A DNA stretch of 64,000 nt from Methanoregulaceae archaeon (GCA_015660965.1 JACTVG010000007.1:1-64000), one strand, 5' to 3'; numbered from the stretch's first letter, positions 1 through 7,949 are shown. The notes: generated by a model from the sequence alone, not told the origin. Made by a program: numbers and translations.

Positions 1-1
1 A

Positions 2-490
2 ATTTCTCAACAGATAGAATTCACAAGGGATTACCAAGATATTGGTATCAATGCACCTCAGTGGTTTGATGTGAAAAAGATCATCGAGAATGCAATAAAA
101 ACTATTAAATTGGGTCCAGTTGATGTCTCCATAGAGTTTGATAAACTTGAAATCTTTGCAGATCCCCTGCTTGAAAGAGTCTTTTTTAACCTAATTGAAA
201 ATGCACTAAGACATGGAAAAAAACTTACGAAGATTATATTCTCTTATAAAGAATCTAATGATAATCTGATATTAATCTGTAAGGATGATGGAGGGGGAAT
301 TCCTTATAATGAAAAAGAGAATATTTTCAATCGCAAATTTTTCAAAAATACCGGTTTTGGTTTGTTTCTCTCCAGAGAAATTCTTTCTATTACTGGACTC
401 TCAATAAAAGAAACCGGCGAACCTGGGAAAGGTGCACGGTTTGAGATTTCAATTCCACATAGTGCATATAGATTTAGAACAATATCGTAA
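2..490 (+). CDS. Histidine kinase, C-terminal part (5' end outside window)
   Basis: The reading frame is open from the window edge (codons from base 2) to the TAA at 488-490, so the gene starts upstream. What is visible is the end of the dimerisation region (IEFTRDYQDIGINAPQW) and a complete HATPase_c domain: N box (FFNLIENALRHG), G1 box (CKDDGGGIP), the F box around IFNRKFFKNTGFGLFLSREIL and G2 (GEPGKGARFEI). The segment is closely similar to the ends of two other kinases in this window (11743-12912 and 23610-26402), so it is one of a paralogous methanogen kinase family. The sensor half and signal are unknown. It would phosphorylate a response regulator that is not seen here. Confidence 0.9.
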   Translation: MSQQIEFTRDYQDIGINAPQWFDVKKIIENAIKTIKLGPVDVSIEFDKLEIFADPLLERVFFNLIENALRHGKKLTKIIFSYKESNDNLILICKDDGGGIPYNEKENIFNRKFFKNTGFGLFLSREILSITGLSIKETGEPGKGARFEISIPHSAYRFRTIS

Positions 491-618
491 AGAGATCAAC
501 TTGAGCAGAAAGATTTGATAAATCGTATCCTGAATAATTGTTCTAATGGTTTTTAATTGTAAATGTCTTTAAGAGACGTTGTAATTAAAAAAAGTAAAAA
601 GTTTTGTGTTTTGTCCAA

Positions 619-786
619 TTAGAACCGAGGTTTCCTATGTTTTGGAAGGCAATCCTGACAATATACAGGTCTTCCCTCAGTTGGTTTAAATGGTACTTCG
701 CAATCTTTACCGCAGTCTGAACAGACTACCTTTGTCATTTCACGGGGTCCGAAGTTTCTCGGGCCACCAAAATTCGATCTATACAT
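619..786 (-). CDS. 55-aa zinc-ribbon protein (CxxC-x17-CxxC family)
   Basis: This short gene reads from ATG at 786-784 to TAA at 621-619. The product begins MYRSNFGGPRNFGPREMTK and has C22-x2-C25, then exactly 17 residues to C43-x2-C46, followed by a basic tail (PKHRKPRF). That spacing matches the small archaeal/bacterial zinc-binding 'CxxC-x17-CxxC' proteins with a Gly/Arg-rich N-terminus. The family's function is not established; RNA or nucleic-acid binding is an inference from the basic, RGG-like ends. A GGAGG-like stretch and a TATA-like ctatatag lie upstream around 822-835. It is transcribed in the same direction as aIF-1A upstream, 175 bp away. Confidence 0.8.
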   Translation of the reverse strand: MYRSNFGGPRNFGPREMTKVVCSDCGKDCEVPFKPTEGRPVYCQDCLPKHRKPRF

Positions 787-819
787 GATTTTTCTCAAAC
801 AGTCTTCGAAAAAACTGTA

Positions 820-836
820 TACTATATAGGAGGTTT
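820..836 (-). promoter_or_regulatory. TATA-like promoter of the 55-aa zinc-ribbon gene
   Basis: On the minus strand the sequence upstream of the ATG at 786 contains ctatatagtatac, an archaeal TATA-like element about 35-50 nt upstream of the start. No BRE was scored; this is pattern recognition only. Confidence 0.45.
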
Positions 837-961
837 CTGTATAATAACTACTGCATTATCGCAACGTTAATTTCCATTGAACCACTATTTCGATTAATTG
901 TCATTTGAAAAATGAAAGTATCGACTATAAAATTGAAAGGTTTCCTAACACAAAAAGGTAG

Positions 962-1300
962 TTAAATATAGCGATTTTTTCTTAACCAATCGACCTGGGG
1001 CGGTAGGTACCGGTAAGAAATATCGCACTTACCATCTTGGAAGCTCCAAGGTGTAACGATTAAGATATCTCCTTCTCGTATCCAGACCTTTTTCTTAATC
1101 TTTCCTTTGATTCTTCCCATGCGTGTGATGCCATCATAACATTTGACACGTATGTGATTTGCACCCATCATCAGTTCAGCACATGCAAATTGCTCTTTAT
1201 TCCATTTTTTCGGTAATCGGACACGAATCGTTGTAGTTCCATCAGGGTTTACTGCATTAACATCAAGATCGTCGTCACTATTATTGTTAGGATTCCTAAT
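962..1300 (-). CDS. Translation initiation factor aIF-1A, probable ATT start
   Basis: The protein carries the eIF-1A OB-fold: IRVRLPKKWNKE, then LMMGANHIRVKCYDGITRMGRIKGK, VWIREGDILIV and WSFQDGKCDI. aIF-1A binds the 30S A site and acts with aIF-1 and aIF-2 in start-codon selection. The nearest ATG (1171) would remove the first beta strand. Upstream of it the frame stays open for 43 more codons, encoding an Asn/Asp-rich tail plus the conserved IRVRLPK strand, to an in-frame TGA at 1303-1301. That stretch has no ATG, GTG or TTG. The first codon after the TGA is ATT (1300-1298), 8 nt after GGGAG (1313-1309). This gives 112 aa, a normal family length. The alternative is a sequencing or real frameshift near 1300. 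Confidence 0.85.
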   Translation of the reverse strand: MRNPNNNSDDDLDVNAVNPDGTTTIRVRLPKKWNKEQFACAELMMGANHIRVKCYDGITRMGRIKGKIKKKVWIREGDILIVTPWSFQDGKCDISYRYLPPQVDWLRKNRYI

Positions 1301-1308
1301 TCAAACAT

Positions 1309-1313
1309 CTCCC
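1309..1313 (-). promoter_or_regulatory. Shine-Dalgarno that selects the ATT start of aIF-1A
   Basis: GGGAG on the minus strand, 8 nt before ATT at 1300-1298. It is the only SD-like sequence near the 5' end of the conserved aIF-1A frame. An ATG at 1307-1305 lies even closer to it but opens a different, short frame. Confidence 0.55.
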
Positions 1314-1665
1314 GGGACTTATAACAATGGTGTATAAGACAATGAACATATCTATCAAATCAATGTTTAAGATTTTTTAAAAACCGTCATTAGATTATAT
1401 GAAAATTCCTATTTATCTCCCAATTCTAGGTAGGATTGAATGAAGGGATGGTTACATCATCTTAGAAAAACAATACTAATATGGTGATTCGTTCAGAAAA
1501 TAAGGTGACATTCTGTTGAGGGTTGTGCCTTTGGCCAACTATGTAGCAGAATGGGCTTATAAGTCCTATGATAAAGAGATGGAATAGTACGATTGCATCT
1601 TTGACCGGTTTATCATAGACTATATACGTCATCATACTCTGTTTTCAATATCACCAGGACGAAAA
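1314..1665. other. Gene-free stretch between aIF-1A and a small HTH gene
   Basis: About 350 bp. It holds the upstream region of aIF-1A on the minus strand and, near its right end, a TATA-like actatatacg (about 1618-1627) plus AGGA (about 1653) in front of the gene at 1666. A roughly 20-codon open stretch ending in a TAG near 1588 encodes VVPLANYVAEWAYKSYDKEM; it may be the tail of a decayed gene, but I do not recognise it. Nothing else is supported. Confidence 0.5.
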
Positions 1666-1932
1666 ATGGAAGACATTCTATTCGAAATTCCAAAGGCCTT
1701 CGTGCCTGAGCCTACTCATATTCAAATCCTGCAAGTAGTCGCAGATAATCCAAGTTGTCACATTAGTGATGTGGTTCATCAGTTACTTCCCGACCACAGT
1801 GAGAGTAGTGTTCGCTCCGGTATTCGCATTTTACTTTCCAAAAGACATCTCGATGCAGGCAGGTCCAACAATGAGATACGATTGAGGCTCACATCAAGTG
1901 GTCGCCTGGCACTCCAGCGGGCTACAATTTAA
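1666..1932 (+). CDS. Small winged-helix DNA-binding protein
   Basis: An 88-aa protein. Residues about 16-85 read as a winged helix-turn-helix: THIQILQVVADNPSCHISDVVHQL, a recognition-helix region SESSVRSGIRILLSK, and a wing NEIRLRLTSSG. It has no ligand or membrane domain. AGGACG lies 6 nt before the ATG and a TATA-like actatatacg lies about 40 nt upstream. The target is unknown. A local or global small transcription regulator is the likely role, by fold only. Confidence 0.65.
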   Translation: MEDILFEIPKAFVPEPTHIQILQVVADNPSCHISDVVHQLLPDHSESSVRSGIRILLSKRHLDAGRSNNEIRLRLTSSGRLALQRATI

Positions 1933-2147
1933 TCCATACCTATCAGCCCGGCACCGGATAGCTCTGAGCTACGAATGGCGAATGAATTTCACGCTGAATC
2001 TGTTCGAAATGGTCTTTGTAGAGCTTTGAGTCTGTGGCCATCTACCCGATAATCATTTTACCTTGGAAACATGTACCTGTGCTGGGGCTGTTTTGCCACT
2101 GCATTGAATGCAATGGTCTGGGTGCTGAATTAAAAGAGAAGGGCAGT

Positions 2148-2669
2148 ATGAGTGGCATGAACCTTGAGATCTTCGATGAGATGACCGGCAGAGACAAACG
2201 GGAGTACCTGGAATTCCTTCTCTGGCATTATCGTGTGGTAGATGCGTTCTGGTTCATTTATATTGCCGAACAATTTGGTGAACCCACTGCAGAAAAGGTC
2301 AATGAACAGGTGTGGGGCCGTGTTGCCTCGATGGCCGCAAAAGATATTGTAGAACGCTTCAATATTACGGAAAAGGGACTGAAAGGATTTGTCAAAGCAT
2401 TGAGGCACTTCCCTTGGGCCATGATTGTGGATTACGATATCGATGAACGGGCAGAGGAGGTTGTTATCTCGGTGCCCTCCTGCCCGACCCAAGAGGCACG
2501 ATTGCGTCGGGGTTTGGGGGAATACAGTTGTCGCGAAATGCATCAAGCAGAATTTACGAGTTTTGCCAAGGTGATCGATGAGAGAATATGTATCGAATGT
2601 TTGTTTGCTCCTCCAGATTCGCATCCACCCGACATGTTTTGTAAATGGCGATTTTATCTAAAAACATAA
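2148..2669 (+). CDS. Uncharacterised cysteine-containing protein (DUF6125-like)
   Basis: From the ATG at 2148 ([18 protein letters not shown]) the product is 173 aa and soluble. An earlier ATG at 2034 would add 38 residues of unconvincing sequence, so I prefer 2148. Residues include a helical segment ([20 protein letters not shown]) and a C-terminal half with spaced cysteines ([33 protein letters not shown]). This pattern recalls DUF6125 / L-2-amino-thiazoline-carboxylate-hydrolase-like proteins, but I am not certain. The cysteines could bind a metal or Fe-S cluster. It stands alone, 120 bp before the deaminase gene. Confidence 0.6.
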   Translation: MSGMNLEIFDEMTGRDKREYLEFLLWHYRVVDAFWFIYIAEQFGEPTAEKVNEQVWGRVASMAAKDIVERFNITEKGLKGFVKALRHFPWAMIVDYDIDERAEEVVISVPSCPTQEARLRRGLGEYSCREMHQAEFTSFAKVIDERICIECLFAPPDSHPPDMFCKWRFYLKT

Positions 2670-2788
2670 GGATCGCCGTTTCAACAAGTAAAAAACTATG
2701 GTTGTTAATGTGATCTACAAATATGGATAAAAATTCAATAATCTTAGACCGTTGTTCTTTAATAGGATGCTTCGATATATTTTCTTGA

Positions 2789-3274
2789 ATGCGAACCAAC
2801 AGGCACCAATATTTTCTTGACCTCGCACTGCGATGTGCTCATCAGGGCACATGTCTGCGACGCAATTTTGGGGCCATTATAATCGATGAATACAATACTA
2901 TTGTATCGACAGGATATACCGGAGCACCACGTAAACAAATGGACTGCACGGAACTGAAAACGTGCTGGAGAAAAGAGCATAATATTCCTTCGGGCTCGAA
3001 TTACGAACGGTGCAGGAGTGTCCATGCAGAAATGAACGCACTCATCCAAGCGGGTAAGAATGCGCGGGGGTGCACGCTCTATCTCGCAGGGTTTGATGTT
3101 GAGACAGAAGATCTGACACAAATCTGGCCTTGTTTTCTCTGTTCGAAAATGATTGTAAACAGTGGTATATCAAACGTCATTATGAGAATAGGAAAGAACG
3201 AATATCGCGAGATGAATCCTATGGTCCTGTATCAGATGCGGAGTAGGGAAGCGTTAGGGGAAGACACTAAATAA
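2789..3274 (+). CDS. Cytidine/deoxycytidylate deaminase family protein (ComEB-like)
   Basis: The 161-aa product has the zinc deaminase signature: H79-A-E81 (RSVHAEMNALIQAG) and P114-C-F-L-C118 (IWPCFLCSKMI), with GAIIIDEYNTIVSTGYTGAPR near residue 30. An additional Cys-rich insert (MDCTELKTCWRKEHNIPSGSNYERC, residues 51-75) is typical of the dCMP deaminase branch, where it can bind a second zinc. The likely reaction is hydrolytic deamination of dCMP to dUMP for thymidylate synthesis. The upstream region lacks a good SD, so it may be leaderless. The exact substrate is not provable from sequence. Confidence 0.85.
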   Translation: MRTNRHQYFLDLALRCAHQGTCLRRNFGAIIIDEYNTIVSTGYTGAPRKQMDCTELKTCWRKEHNIPSGSNYERCRSVHAEMNALIQAGKNARGCTLYLAGFDVETEDLTQIWPCFLCSKMIVNSGISNVIMRIGKNEYREMNPMVLYQMRSREALGEDTK

Positions 3275-3411
3275 CAACAAACTGTGGTCAATTCATTGAA
3301 TAATACGATAATAGGTTCGGTTGTTTTTAATCATCTTTTGGCGCTTGGAATACACGCAAATACTCTCTCAATTCCCGACCTTGATAGAAACGATCAAATG
3401 AGCGTGGACCG

Positions 3412-3882
3412 ATGACATTCAAGTGCACTCAGTGCGGGACTTGTTGCATGTATATGGGTGATTATATTGCAATTGAACGTCAAATTGGCCCATTTGAATT
3501 TGCATGCTGTTCAGTTTCAACCGGGACCCCGTTCATCGCAAGAGTCGATGAAGATAAGCGGGAACTTTTTTCGAATCCCACGTGGTCTGAGCAGCACTCC
3601 ACGGCCTGTCCGTTCCTCCGACCCTCTGGAGAGCGTATCCTGTGTACGATTCATGAGACAAGTCCTGGCCAGTGCAAATTCTATCGGTGTGTGGTTATGC
3701 GAATTTTTAATTCCAATGGGGGAATGGTCGGAAGAGTAACCGGTACCTTGGATCTTCATTCAGATGATTTGGATTTGAGAGCCGTTTGGGATGAAGCGAA
3801 GCGAAAAATTCCACAGTCGGATGATGTTGCAGAAAACCAGCTACAAAAATATTTAGAAAATAATGGTTACAGGGTCGAGTAA
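3412..3882 (+). CDS. YkgJ-type cysteine-cluster protein
   Basis: A 156-aa protein beginning MTFKCTQCGTCC, the N-terminal CxxCxxCC cluster of the YkgJ/CxxCxxCC family (UPF0153), followed by CPFLRPSGERILCTIHETSPGQCKFYRC, which supplies further Cys ligands. The family is predicted to bind zinc or an Fe-S cluster; its role is unknown. A paralogue with the same layout lies at 5305-5787. The two are separated by a divergent membrane-protein gene and a methyltransferase gene. The C-terminus (DEAKRKIPQSDDVAENQLQKYLENNGYRV) is also shared in pattern with the paralogue. Confidence 0.8.
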   Translation: MTFKCTQCGTCCMYMGDYIAIERQIGPFEFACCSVSTGTPFIARVDEDKRELFSNPTWSEQHSTACPFLRPSGERILCTIHETSPGQCKFYRCVVMRIFNSNGGMVGRVTGTLDLHSDDLDLRAVWDEAKRKIPQSDDVAENQLQKYLENNGYRVE

Positions 3883-3910
3883 TTCTTTCAAGAGCTAATA
3901 TTTTCCTTTT

Positions 3911-4411
3911 TTACACTTCTTTGATTTCATTGTAGAGGGATACTGTTGAGAGGGTGATTAGGTTCAGAGTCGTTGCAGCGTACCAGAGATATACTTCAAA
4001 CAGCGTGAGTTTTGTGATCCAGCCTGACCAGAGCATGAAACATATGATCAAAAAGGAAAGAAGAGTATCGATTGCGAGAAAAACCATTGGCACCCGGAAG
4101 ATACGACCCAACTGGGCGATGGTGCAGTACTCAAATCTGGCCGGCCTGTGGAAAATGTCGAGAATAACTCTTCCGGTGTTCATCAGTATGTCTGCTCCCG
4201 ACCACCCAATGACCAACCACCCAAAGACTATAAGGGAAAGATTTGATGGGGTCCCAATTCGGACTGCAGTTAGTCCAAAGAGCATCTTGAATATGCAGAA
4301 GGGAATACCGATGCTGAGACTTAAAAAAAATGGGCGTATAAAAAATTTCTGGAGTTTATCCGCTTTTCTCTCGTATCTACTTTTCTCGTTTATGCTGCCA
4401 TTAAGAGACAT
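3911..4411 (-). CDS. Uncharacterised four-helix membrane protein
   Basis: A 166-aa integral membrane protein. After a basic cytoplasmic N-terminus (NEKSRYERKADKLQKF) there are about four hydrophobic segments: PFFLSLSIGIPFCIFKMLFG, LSLIVFGWLVIGWSGADIL, MVFLAIDTLLSFLIICFMLW and LTLFEVYLWYAATTLNLITL. No catalytic motif is visible and I do not recognise a family. It lies convergent to the YkgJ-type gene at 3412 (28 bp gap). It could be any small inner-membrane protein. Confidence 0.6.
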   Translation of the reverse strand: MSLNGSINEKSRYERKADKLQKFFIRPFFLSLSIGIPFCIFKMLFGLTAVRIGTPSNLSLIVFGWLVIGWSGADILMNTGRVILDIFHRPARFEYCTIAQLGRIFRVPMVFLAIDTLLSFLIICFMLWSGWITKLTLFEVYLWYAATTLNLITLSTVSLYNEIKEV

Positions 4412-4560
4412 GGAATCAGTTGAAAATGTCGTTTTACTTATTTTATAGCGTGGAATTCATATATCAATAGCCTTAAGAGATTCTTGAAAGTCCCCATTTT
4501 TCATCAGGTTTTTCATCCATCGTTCCATAATACGTATCAGCAATTACAGCTGGAAAACCG

Positions 4561-5136
4561 ATGGACCCGGAACAACCGTCTTTGATTCGAATAATTGAAG
4601 AAGAGATAATCGATTATCTAATCCGCTCTCATTTTTTTCATCCGAAGTATGTCAGCACACTCGGCCTGAAAGGAAATGAACGTATCCTTGAATTTGGATG
4701 TGGTGGCGGAGCTATGTCCATAGCAATTGCTCATTCAATTCAACTGGGTGGTCATCTCACGTGTATCGACATCTCAGAATTCTGGATAAAAAAAGCACAA
4801 CAACGGTTGAAAAACTATGGTATGATTGAATTCCGTACCGGTGATATCACCAAGATGGATATACCGGAAAATTACTATGATGCAGTGATCATTCACTTTG
4901 TGCTCCATGACGTTGATCCGTCAATGAGAATTGATATAATGAATGCACTTGCAAAATCATTACGGCCTGAGGGAACTCTTTACATCCGCGAACCGTCGAA
5001 ACCTAGCCACGGTATACCCCTTTTAGAAATCCAAAATCTTATGCGGGATGTTGGTCTCCGGGAACACCAGGTAGACTGCGCACGATCGATACTCTGGAAA
5101 TCGATTTGTGATGGCGTATTCCTGAAAAGCTGGTAG
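4561..5136 (+). CDS. Class I SAM-dependent methyltransferase
   Basis: The 191-aa protein has the Rossmann-type SAM motifs in order: motif I ILEFGCGGGAMSIAIA (about residues 36-51), an acidic motif II end LTCIDIS, motif III-like FRTGDITKMDIPENYYD and motif IV DAVIIHFVLHDV, then LRPEGTLYIREPSK. No substrate domain is attached, so the methyl acceptor (small molecule, lipid or protein) cannot be named. It is flanked by the divergent membrane-protein gene and the second YkgJ-type gene. Confidence 0.8.
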   Translation: MDPEQPSLIRIIEEEIIDYLIRSHFFHPKYVSTLGLKGNERILEFGCGGGAMSIAIAHSIQLGGHLTCIDISEFWIKKAQQRLKNYGMIEFRTGDITKMDIPENYYDAVIIHFVLHDVDPSMRIDIMNALAKSLRPEGTLYIREPSKPSHGIPLLEIQNLMRDVGLREHQVDCARSILWKSICDGVFLKSW

Positions 5137-5290
5137 ATGATCGTTTTTGTAAATAGTATCCTCCGATAATTTGTCGTCAGTTATTATTTATCGGTGATTC
5201 TAGTGGAATTTTGAATATGAATAATTGATAAAAGATATTGGCATGATATCTGGTGATGTTAAAAACTGTAAATACAATAACCAGTAATCA

Positions 5291-5296
5291 GGAGGG
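5291..5296 (+). promoter_or_regulatory. Strong Shine-Dalgarno for the CTG-start YkgJ-type gene
   Basis: GGAGGG lies 8 nt before the CTG at 5305. No canonical start codon lies within range in the conserved frame. Confidence 0.6.
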
Positions 5297-5304
5297 TTCT
5301 TTCT

Positions 5305-5787
5305 CTGCCATTTGAATGCCAGCAGTGTGGGGAGTGTTGTAGCCATCTTGGTCTGGTTCACAAAATAAAAGAACACTTGGGGAATTACGAATTTTTAGTG
5401 TACAACCAATATACCGGGGAGGAAACTCTGGTGGTAGTTGACCCTGATAAGATCCATCTTTTTGAGGATAGAAGTATTTTTGAGGAACTTCCTGAAGCAT
5501 GCCCCTTTTTTAGACATGACCAAAAAACCGGGAAAGCATACTGTACCGTTCATCTCACACGCCCTGACATTTGTAGGGAATATGCCTGTTGGCGTTTACT
5601 AATTCTTGATTTTCGAGGACGACGAGCTGGGCGAATCATGTATCAGCGATACTTCATTTCTGATGATACAACTCTTACTCAGCTCTGGGAACAATGCATA
5701 AACAAAATAGACGAATCCGATGATGCGGTTTGGGAAGAGGAAATGATCCGAATCCTGACAAAGGCCGGTTACACGATACTGCGGTGA
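5305..5787 (+). CDS. YkgJ-type cysteine-cluster protein, probable CTG start
   Basis: A paralogue of the gene at 3412. The conserved N-terminal cluster FECQQCGECC (compare FKCTQCGTCC) is encoded upstream of the first ATG (5377), so a start at 5377 would delete the defining motif. After an in-frame TAA at 5278-5280 the frame contains no ATG, GTG or TTG before 5377. CTG at 5305-5307 gives (M)PFECQQCGECC, aligning residue for residue with MTFKCTQCGTCC, and sits 8 nt after GGAGGG (5291-5296). The 160-aa length then matches the 156-aa paralogue. Other Cys ligands follow (EACPFFRHDQKTGKAYCTVH, DICREYAC). Function unknown; predicted metal binding. Confidence 0.8.
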   Translation: MPFECQQCGECCSHLGLVHKIKEHLGNYEFLVYNQYTGEETLVVVDPDKIHLFEDRSIFEELPEACPFFRHDQKTGKAYCTVHLTRPDICREYACWRLLILDFRGRRAGRIMYQRYFISDDTTLTQLWEQCINKIDESDDAVWEEEMIRILTKAGYTILR

Positions 5788-5970
5788 TGCATCAATACAA
5801 ATAATCTTCCATGTTGAATAGCAGAGGGGGGTCTATGCAGCAGGGAAAAACAAAAAACTGTTAAGATTATCCGTATCAGCGAAGATCGTAGAAACTCCGA
5901 CGGTGTTTTATGTTTGTGGTAAAACTCTTTTAAATAAACTAGCCGGTAGTTTATCTCGTCGATTGTTGTC

Positions 5971-5994
5971 TATTCCAGTACTTCCGAAAGTAAA
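5971..5994. repeat. Left copy of a 24-nt direct repeat bracketing the accessory island
   Basis: The sequence begins tattccagtacttccgaaag and runs to 5994. It is identical over 24 nt to 10859-10882. It contains only the right half of the hairpin seen at 10842-10880. It lies in the 246-bp gap between the YkgJ-type gene and the first island gene. Confidence 0.85.
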
Positions 5995-6033
5995 CGTGGG
6001 AAGAATTTACTAATAAGAACAAAACCATCAACC

Positions 6034-6609
6034 GTGCATACGATTAATAATATATCTCTAAGAAAAAAATATCAAAATTTAATGGATGAAATAGAAACTC
6101 TTGATGATTTAATTAAGAAAAAAGACAAATTAATAACAGTTATCGGCGTATTTGGAGCGCTTGCAGCATTTTCAATTGACCTTAATTTTTACCCATTAAC
6201 ATATTCAGCTCTTGCTATCTTTCTCTTGTTAAGTTACGAATTATACCAAAATATTCCTCGTACAGATAAACCGATAGATCTTAATCAAAGAACAATTTTT
6301 TCAACTCTTGAAATATTCCAAATTTTATTTTTTGCATTTGTTACGATTATCTATGGTTATGTAGGGCATTATGCTTTTCAAGTACATCCTGATTTAAAAA
6401 TCTCCTTTATTTTATTCTTTATTGCCGCTCCAATTGCCAATTTGTTATGGATTATTATAACTGACTGGATGAAAAGTCCTGAAATAATTAATTTAAAACA
6501 AAACATACTAAAATTTCGGATTTGGATAATTTCCATGGTGATACTTATACCAATTTTATGGGCAGAAATTTGTTATTTTATAATAAAATTCTTTGAATAT
6601 GTAAAATGA
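6034..6609 (+). CDS. Uncharacterised membrane protein in the accessory island
   Basis: A 191-aa product from GTG at 6034; an ATG at residue 17 (MDEIETLDDL) is an alternative. It has a charged, possibly coiled-coil N-terminus (residues 8-33) and then about five hydrophobic segments, for example LITVIGVFGALAAFSIDL, LTYSALAIFLLLSYELY, ILFFAFVTIIYGYVGHYAF, FILFFIAAPIANLLWIIIT and IISMVILIPILWAEICYFII. The coding sequence is markedly AT-rich compared with core genes nearby, which suggests transfer. No family is recognised. Its position with R-M genes makes a defence role possible but unproven. Confidence 0.55.
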   Translation: MHTINNISLRKKYQNLMDEIETLDDLIKKKDKLITVIGVFGALAAFSIDLNFYPLTYSALAIFLLLSYELYQNIPRTDKPIDLNQRTIFSTLEIFQILFFAFVTIIYGYVGHYAFQVHPDLKISFILFFIAAPIANLLWIIITDWMKSPEIINLKQNILKFRIWIISMVILIPILWAEICYFIIKFFEYVK

Positions 6610-6650
6610 AAAAAAATATATTTTTTATTGGATCACTAGATAATCTTCCA

Positions 6651-7817
6651 TTAAATCAACAATTTTTCCGAGGTAGGGGGCGCCTTTTCTGTTTGGAATA
6701 CTTTGAGTAAAATTATCCCGAACAATTTTGCTGCGATAATTGGTGTCTTTAGATCAATTTGGTCAACTAAGGATAGAATGATATTCACGATTTCCCAGAG
6801 ATTATAGAGACAGACGGAGAACAGGAAATAAAATAACCTGATGATGTAATTCTTTGAAGTGGTTTTCGGCCTGAAATCATTCTTCACTCTGTATGCGGTT
6901 TCAATTCCCCATCTCTTTGAATATAGCTTCGACAGCATCCGAGTATTTGACCGATCAAGATCCATATTCGTCACAAAAGCTCGCTTTTCTTTTTCGATAT
7001 CGAGAACCATAACGAGATTTGTGGTAACAGATTTGGTGCGGCTATTCTGACTCTTGATTGTTATCGGGAGAATTTGGGGTGGGTAGAGGCCGCGTATCTG
7101 TCTGATAGTATTCGGATTCTGGACGGCTGGAATCAGGTACTTCACACCCAGATTATCTAGTGTAGTAAAAACGTCTACTGAATAGAATCCGCGATCAATA
7201 CAGAGAACCCCGATCTCAACCCGCTTTTTCGCGTAATTCACCAAGTCTGCAACAACTTCATGTTTCAGTGTGTCTGCGCTAACTGGAACAGCTCTGATGG
7301 TCAACCTACATTCTTTATCAGTAAGTGTAATCGTTGCAAACCGGTACGCTTTGCTAGTTCCCTTCTGCGGCTTGGTCCCGACAACCATCGGATCGGTCCG
7401 GTCGCCATAGTATAATTCATCCGTGAAATCGATAGCGCAATCCACCGAGCCTTTTAATAAGTCACGGTTCTTTGCCATTGAGATGACTTGATCGGTTATT
7501 CTCTCATATGATTCCAGCAACTCGCTAGTGCTGAACTTTTTAAGATGGTAAAGAAGTGTATCCCCATTGGGGCAACTCTCTTCGGAATAGAAATTCAGAT
7601 TATTTGCGCTGCCCTCAGCACATCCGTTATTAATTCCTGCATAGGTCAGCAGCTTGAAGAAATCGTTATAGGAGTACTTGCAGTTGTGATGGGTTTTTAG
7701 TTTCAGATTGGGTACGATAACTTTCTGAACGAGATCCCAAGTCTTATTGATGAGGCTGCTCCGCTGGAGGTTGGTTTTATTTCGCCTAAGTCCCCCCTTT
7801 GTAACAGCGGATGGCAT
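6651..7817 (-). CDS. ISH3-like DDE transposase
   Basis: A 388-aa protein with a DDE catalytic core: first Asp in VDCAIDFTDELYYGDR followed by the family-like VVGTKPQKGTSKAYRFATITL; second Asp in IGVLCIDRGFYSVDVF; Glu in YSKRWGIETAYRVKNDFR (the YREK-type region of IS4-related elements). The order and wording resemble the ISH3 family common in archaea. The reading frame is intact, so the enzyme may be active. A TATA-like palindrome (tatagtatatactat, 7838-7852) lies just upstream. The DUF2080 gene is transcribed away from it on the other strand. Confidence 0.85.
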   Translation of the reverse strand: MPSAVTKGGLRRNKTNLQRSSLINKTWDLVQKVIVPNLKLKTHHNCKYSYNDFFKLLTYAGINNGCAEGSANNLNFYSEESCPNGDTLLYHLKKFSTSELLESYERITDQVISMAKNRDLLKGSVDCAIDFTDELYYGDRTDPMVVGTKPQKGTSKAYRFATITLTDKECRLTIRAVPVSADTLKHEVVADLVNYAKKRVEIGVLCIDRGFYSVDVFTTLDNLGVKYLIPAVQNPNTIRQIRGLYPPQILPITIKSQNSRTKSVTTNLVMVLDIEKEKRAFVTNMDLDRSNTRMLSKLYSKRWGIETAYRVKNDFRPKTTSKNYIIRLFYFLFSVCLYNLWEIVNIILSLVDQIDLKTPIIAAKLFGIILLKVFQTEKAPPTSEKLLI

Positions 7818-7837
7818 TTTAAGTCACATTAGTGTGG

Positions 7838-7852
7838 TATAGTATATACTAT
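7838..7852 (-). promoter_or_regulatory. Palindromic TATA/operator of the transposase gene
   Basis: tatagtatatactat lies 21-35 nt upstream of the transposase ATG, where a TATA box is expected. It contains the 11-mer agtatatacta (7841-7851), repeated exactly at 7937-7947 in front of the DUF2080 gene. Confidence 0.5.
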
Positions 7853-7936
7853 GTATATACAAGTATTTAATAACTTCTAAAATGTATGGACAAAAACAAT
7901 ACCAAGTATATCCTTTTAAATACATTGAAAATACAA

Positions 7937-7947
7937 AGTATATACTA
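7937..7947 (+). promoter_or_regulatory. Second copy of the 11-nt agtatatacta motif, at the DUF2080 start
   Basis: An exact copy of 7841-7851, ending 3 nt before the ATG at 7950. It could be a repressor site shared by the two divergent genes. Confidence 0.45.
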
Positions 7948-7949
7948 AA

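Noticed and set aside
1280-1310. aIF-1A as a frameshifted pseudogene
   Set aside because: Possible, but no indel is needed: the ATT start gives a normal-length protein with correct SD spacing. It remains the main alternative for that finding.
2130-2624. Long minus-strand frame opposite the 173-aa Cys protein
   Set aside because: A shadow of the plus-strand gene; its composition and lack of motifs show the plus frame is real.
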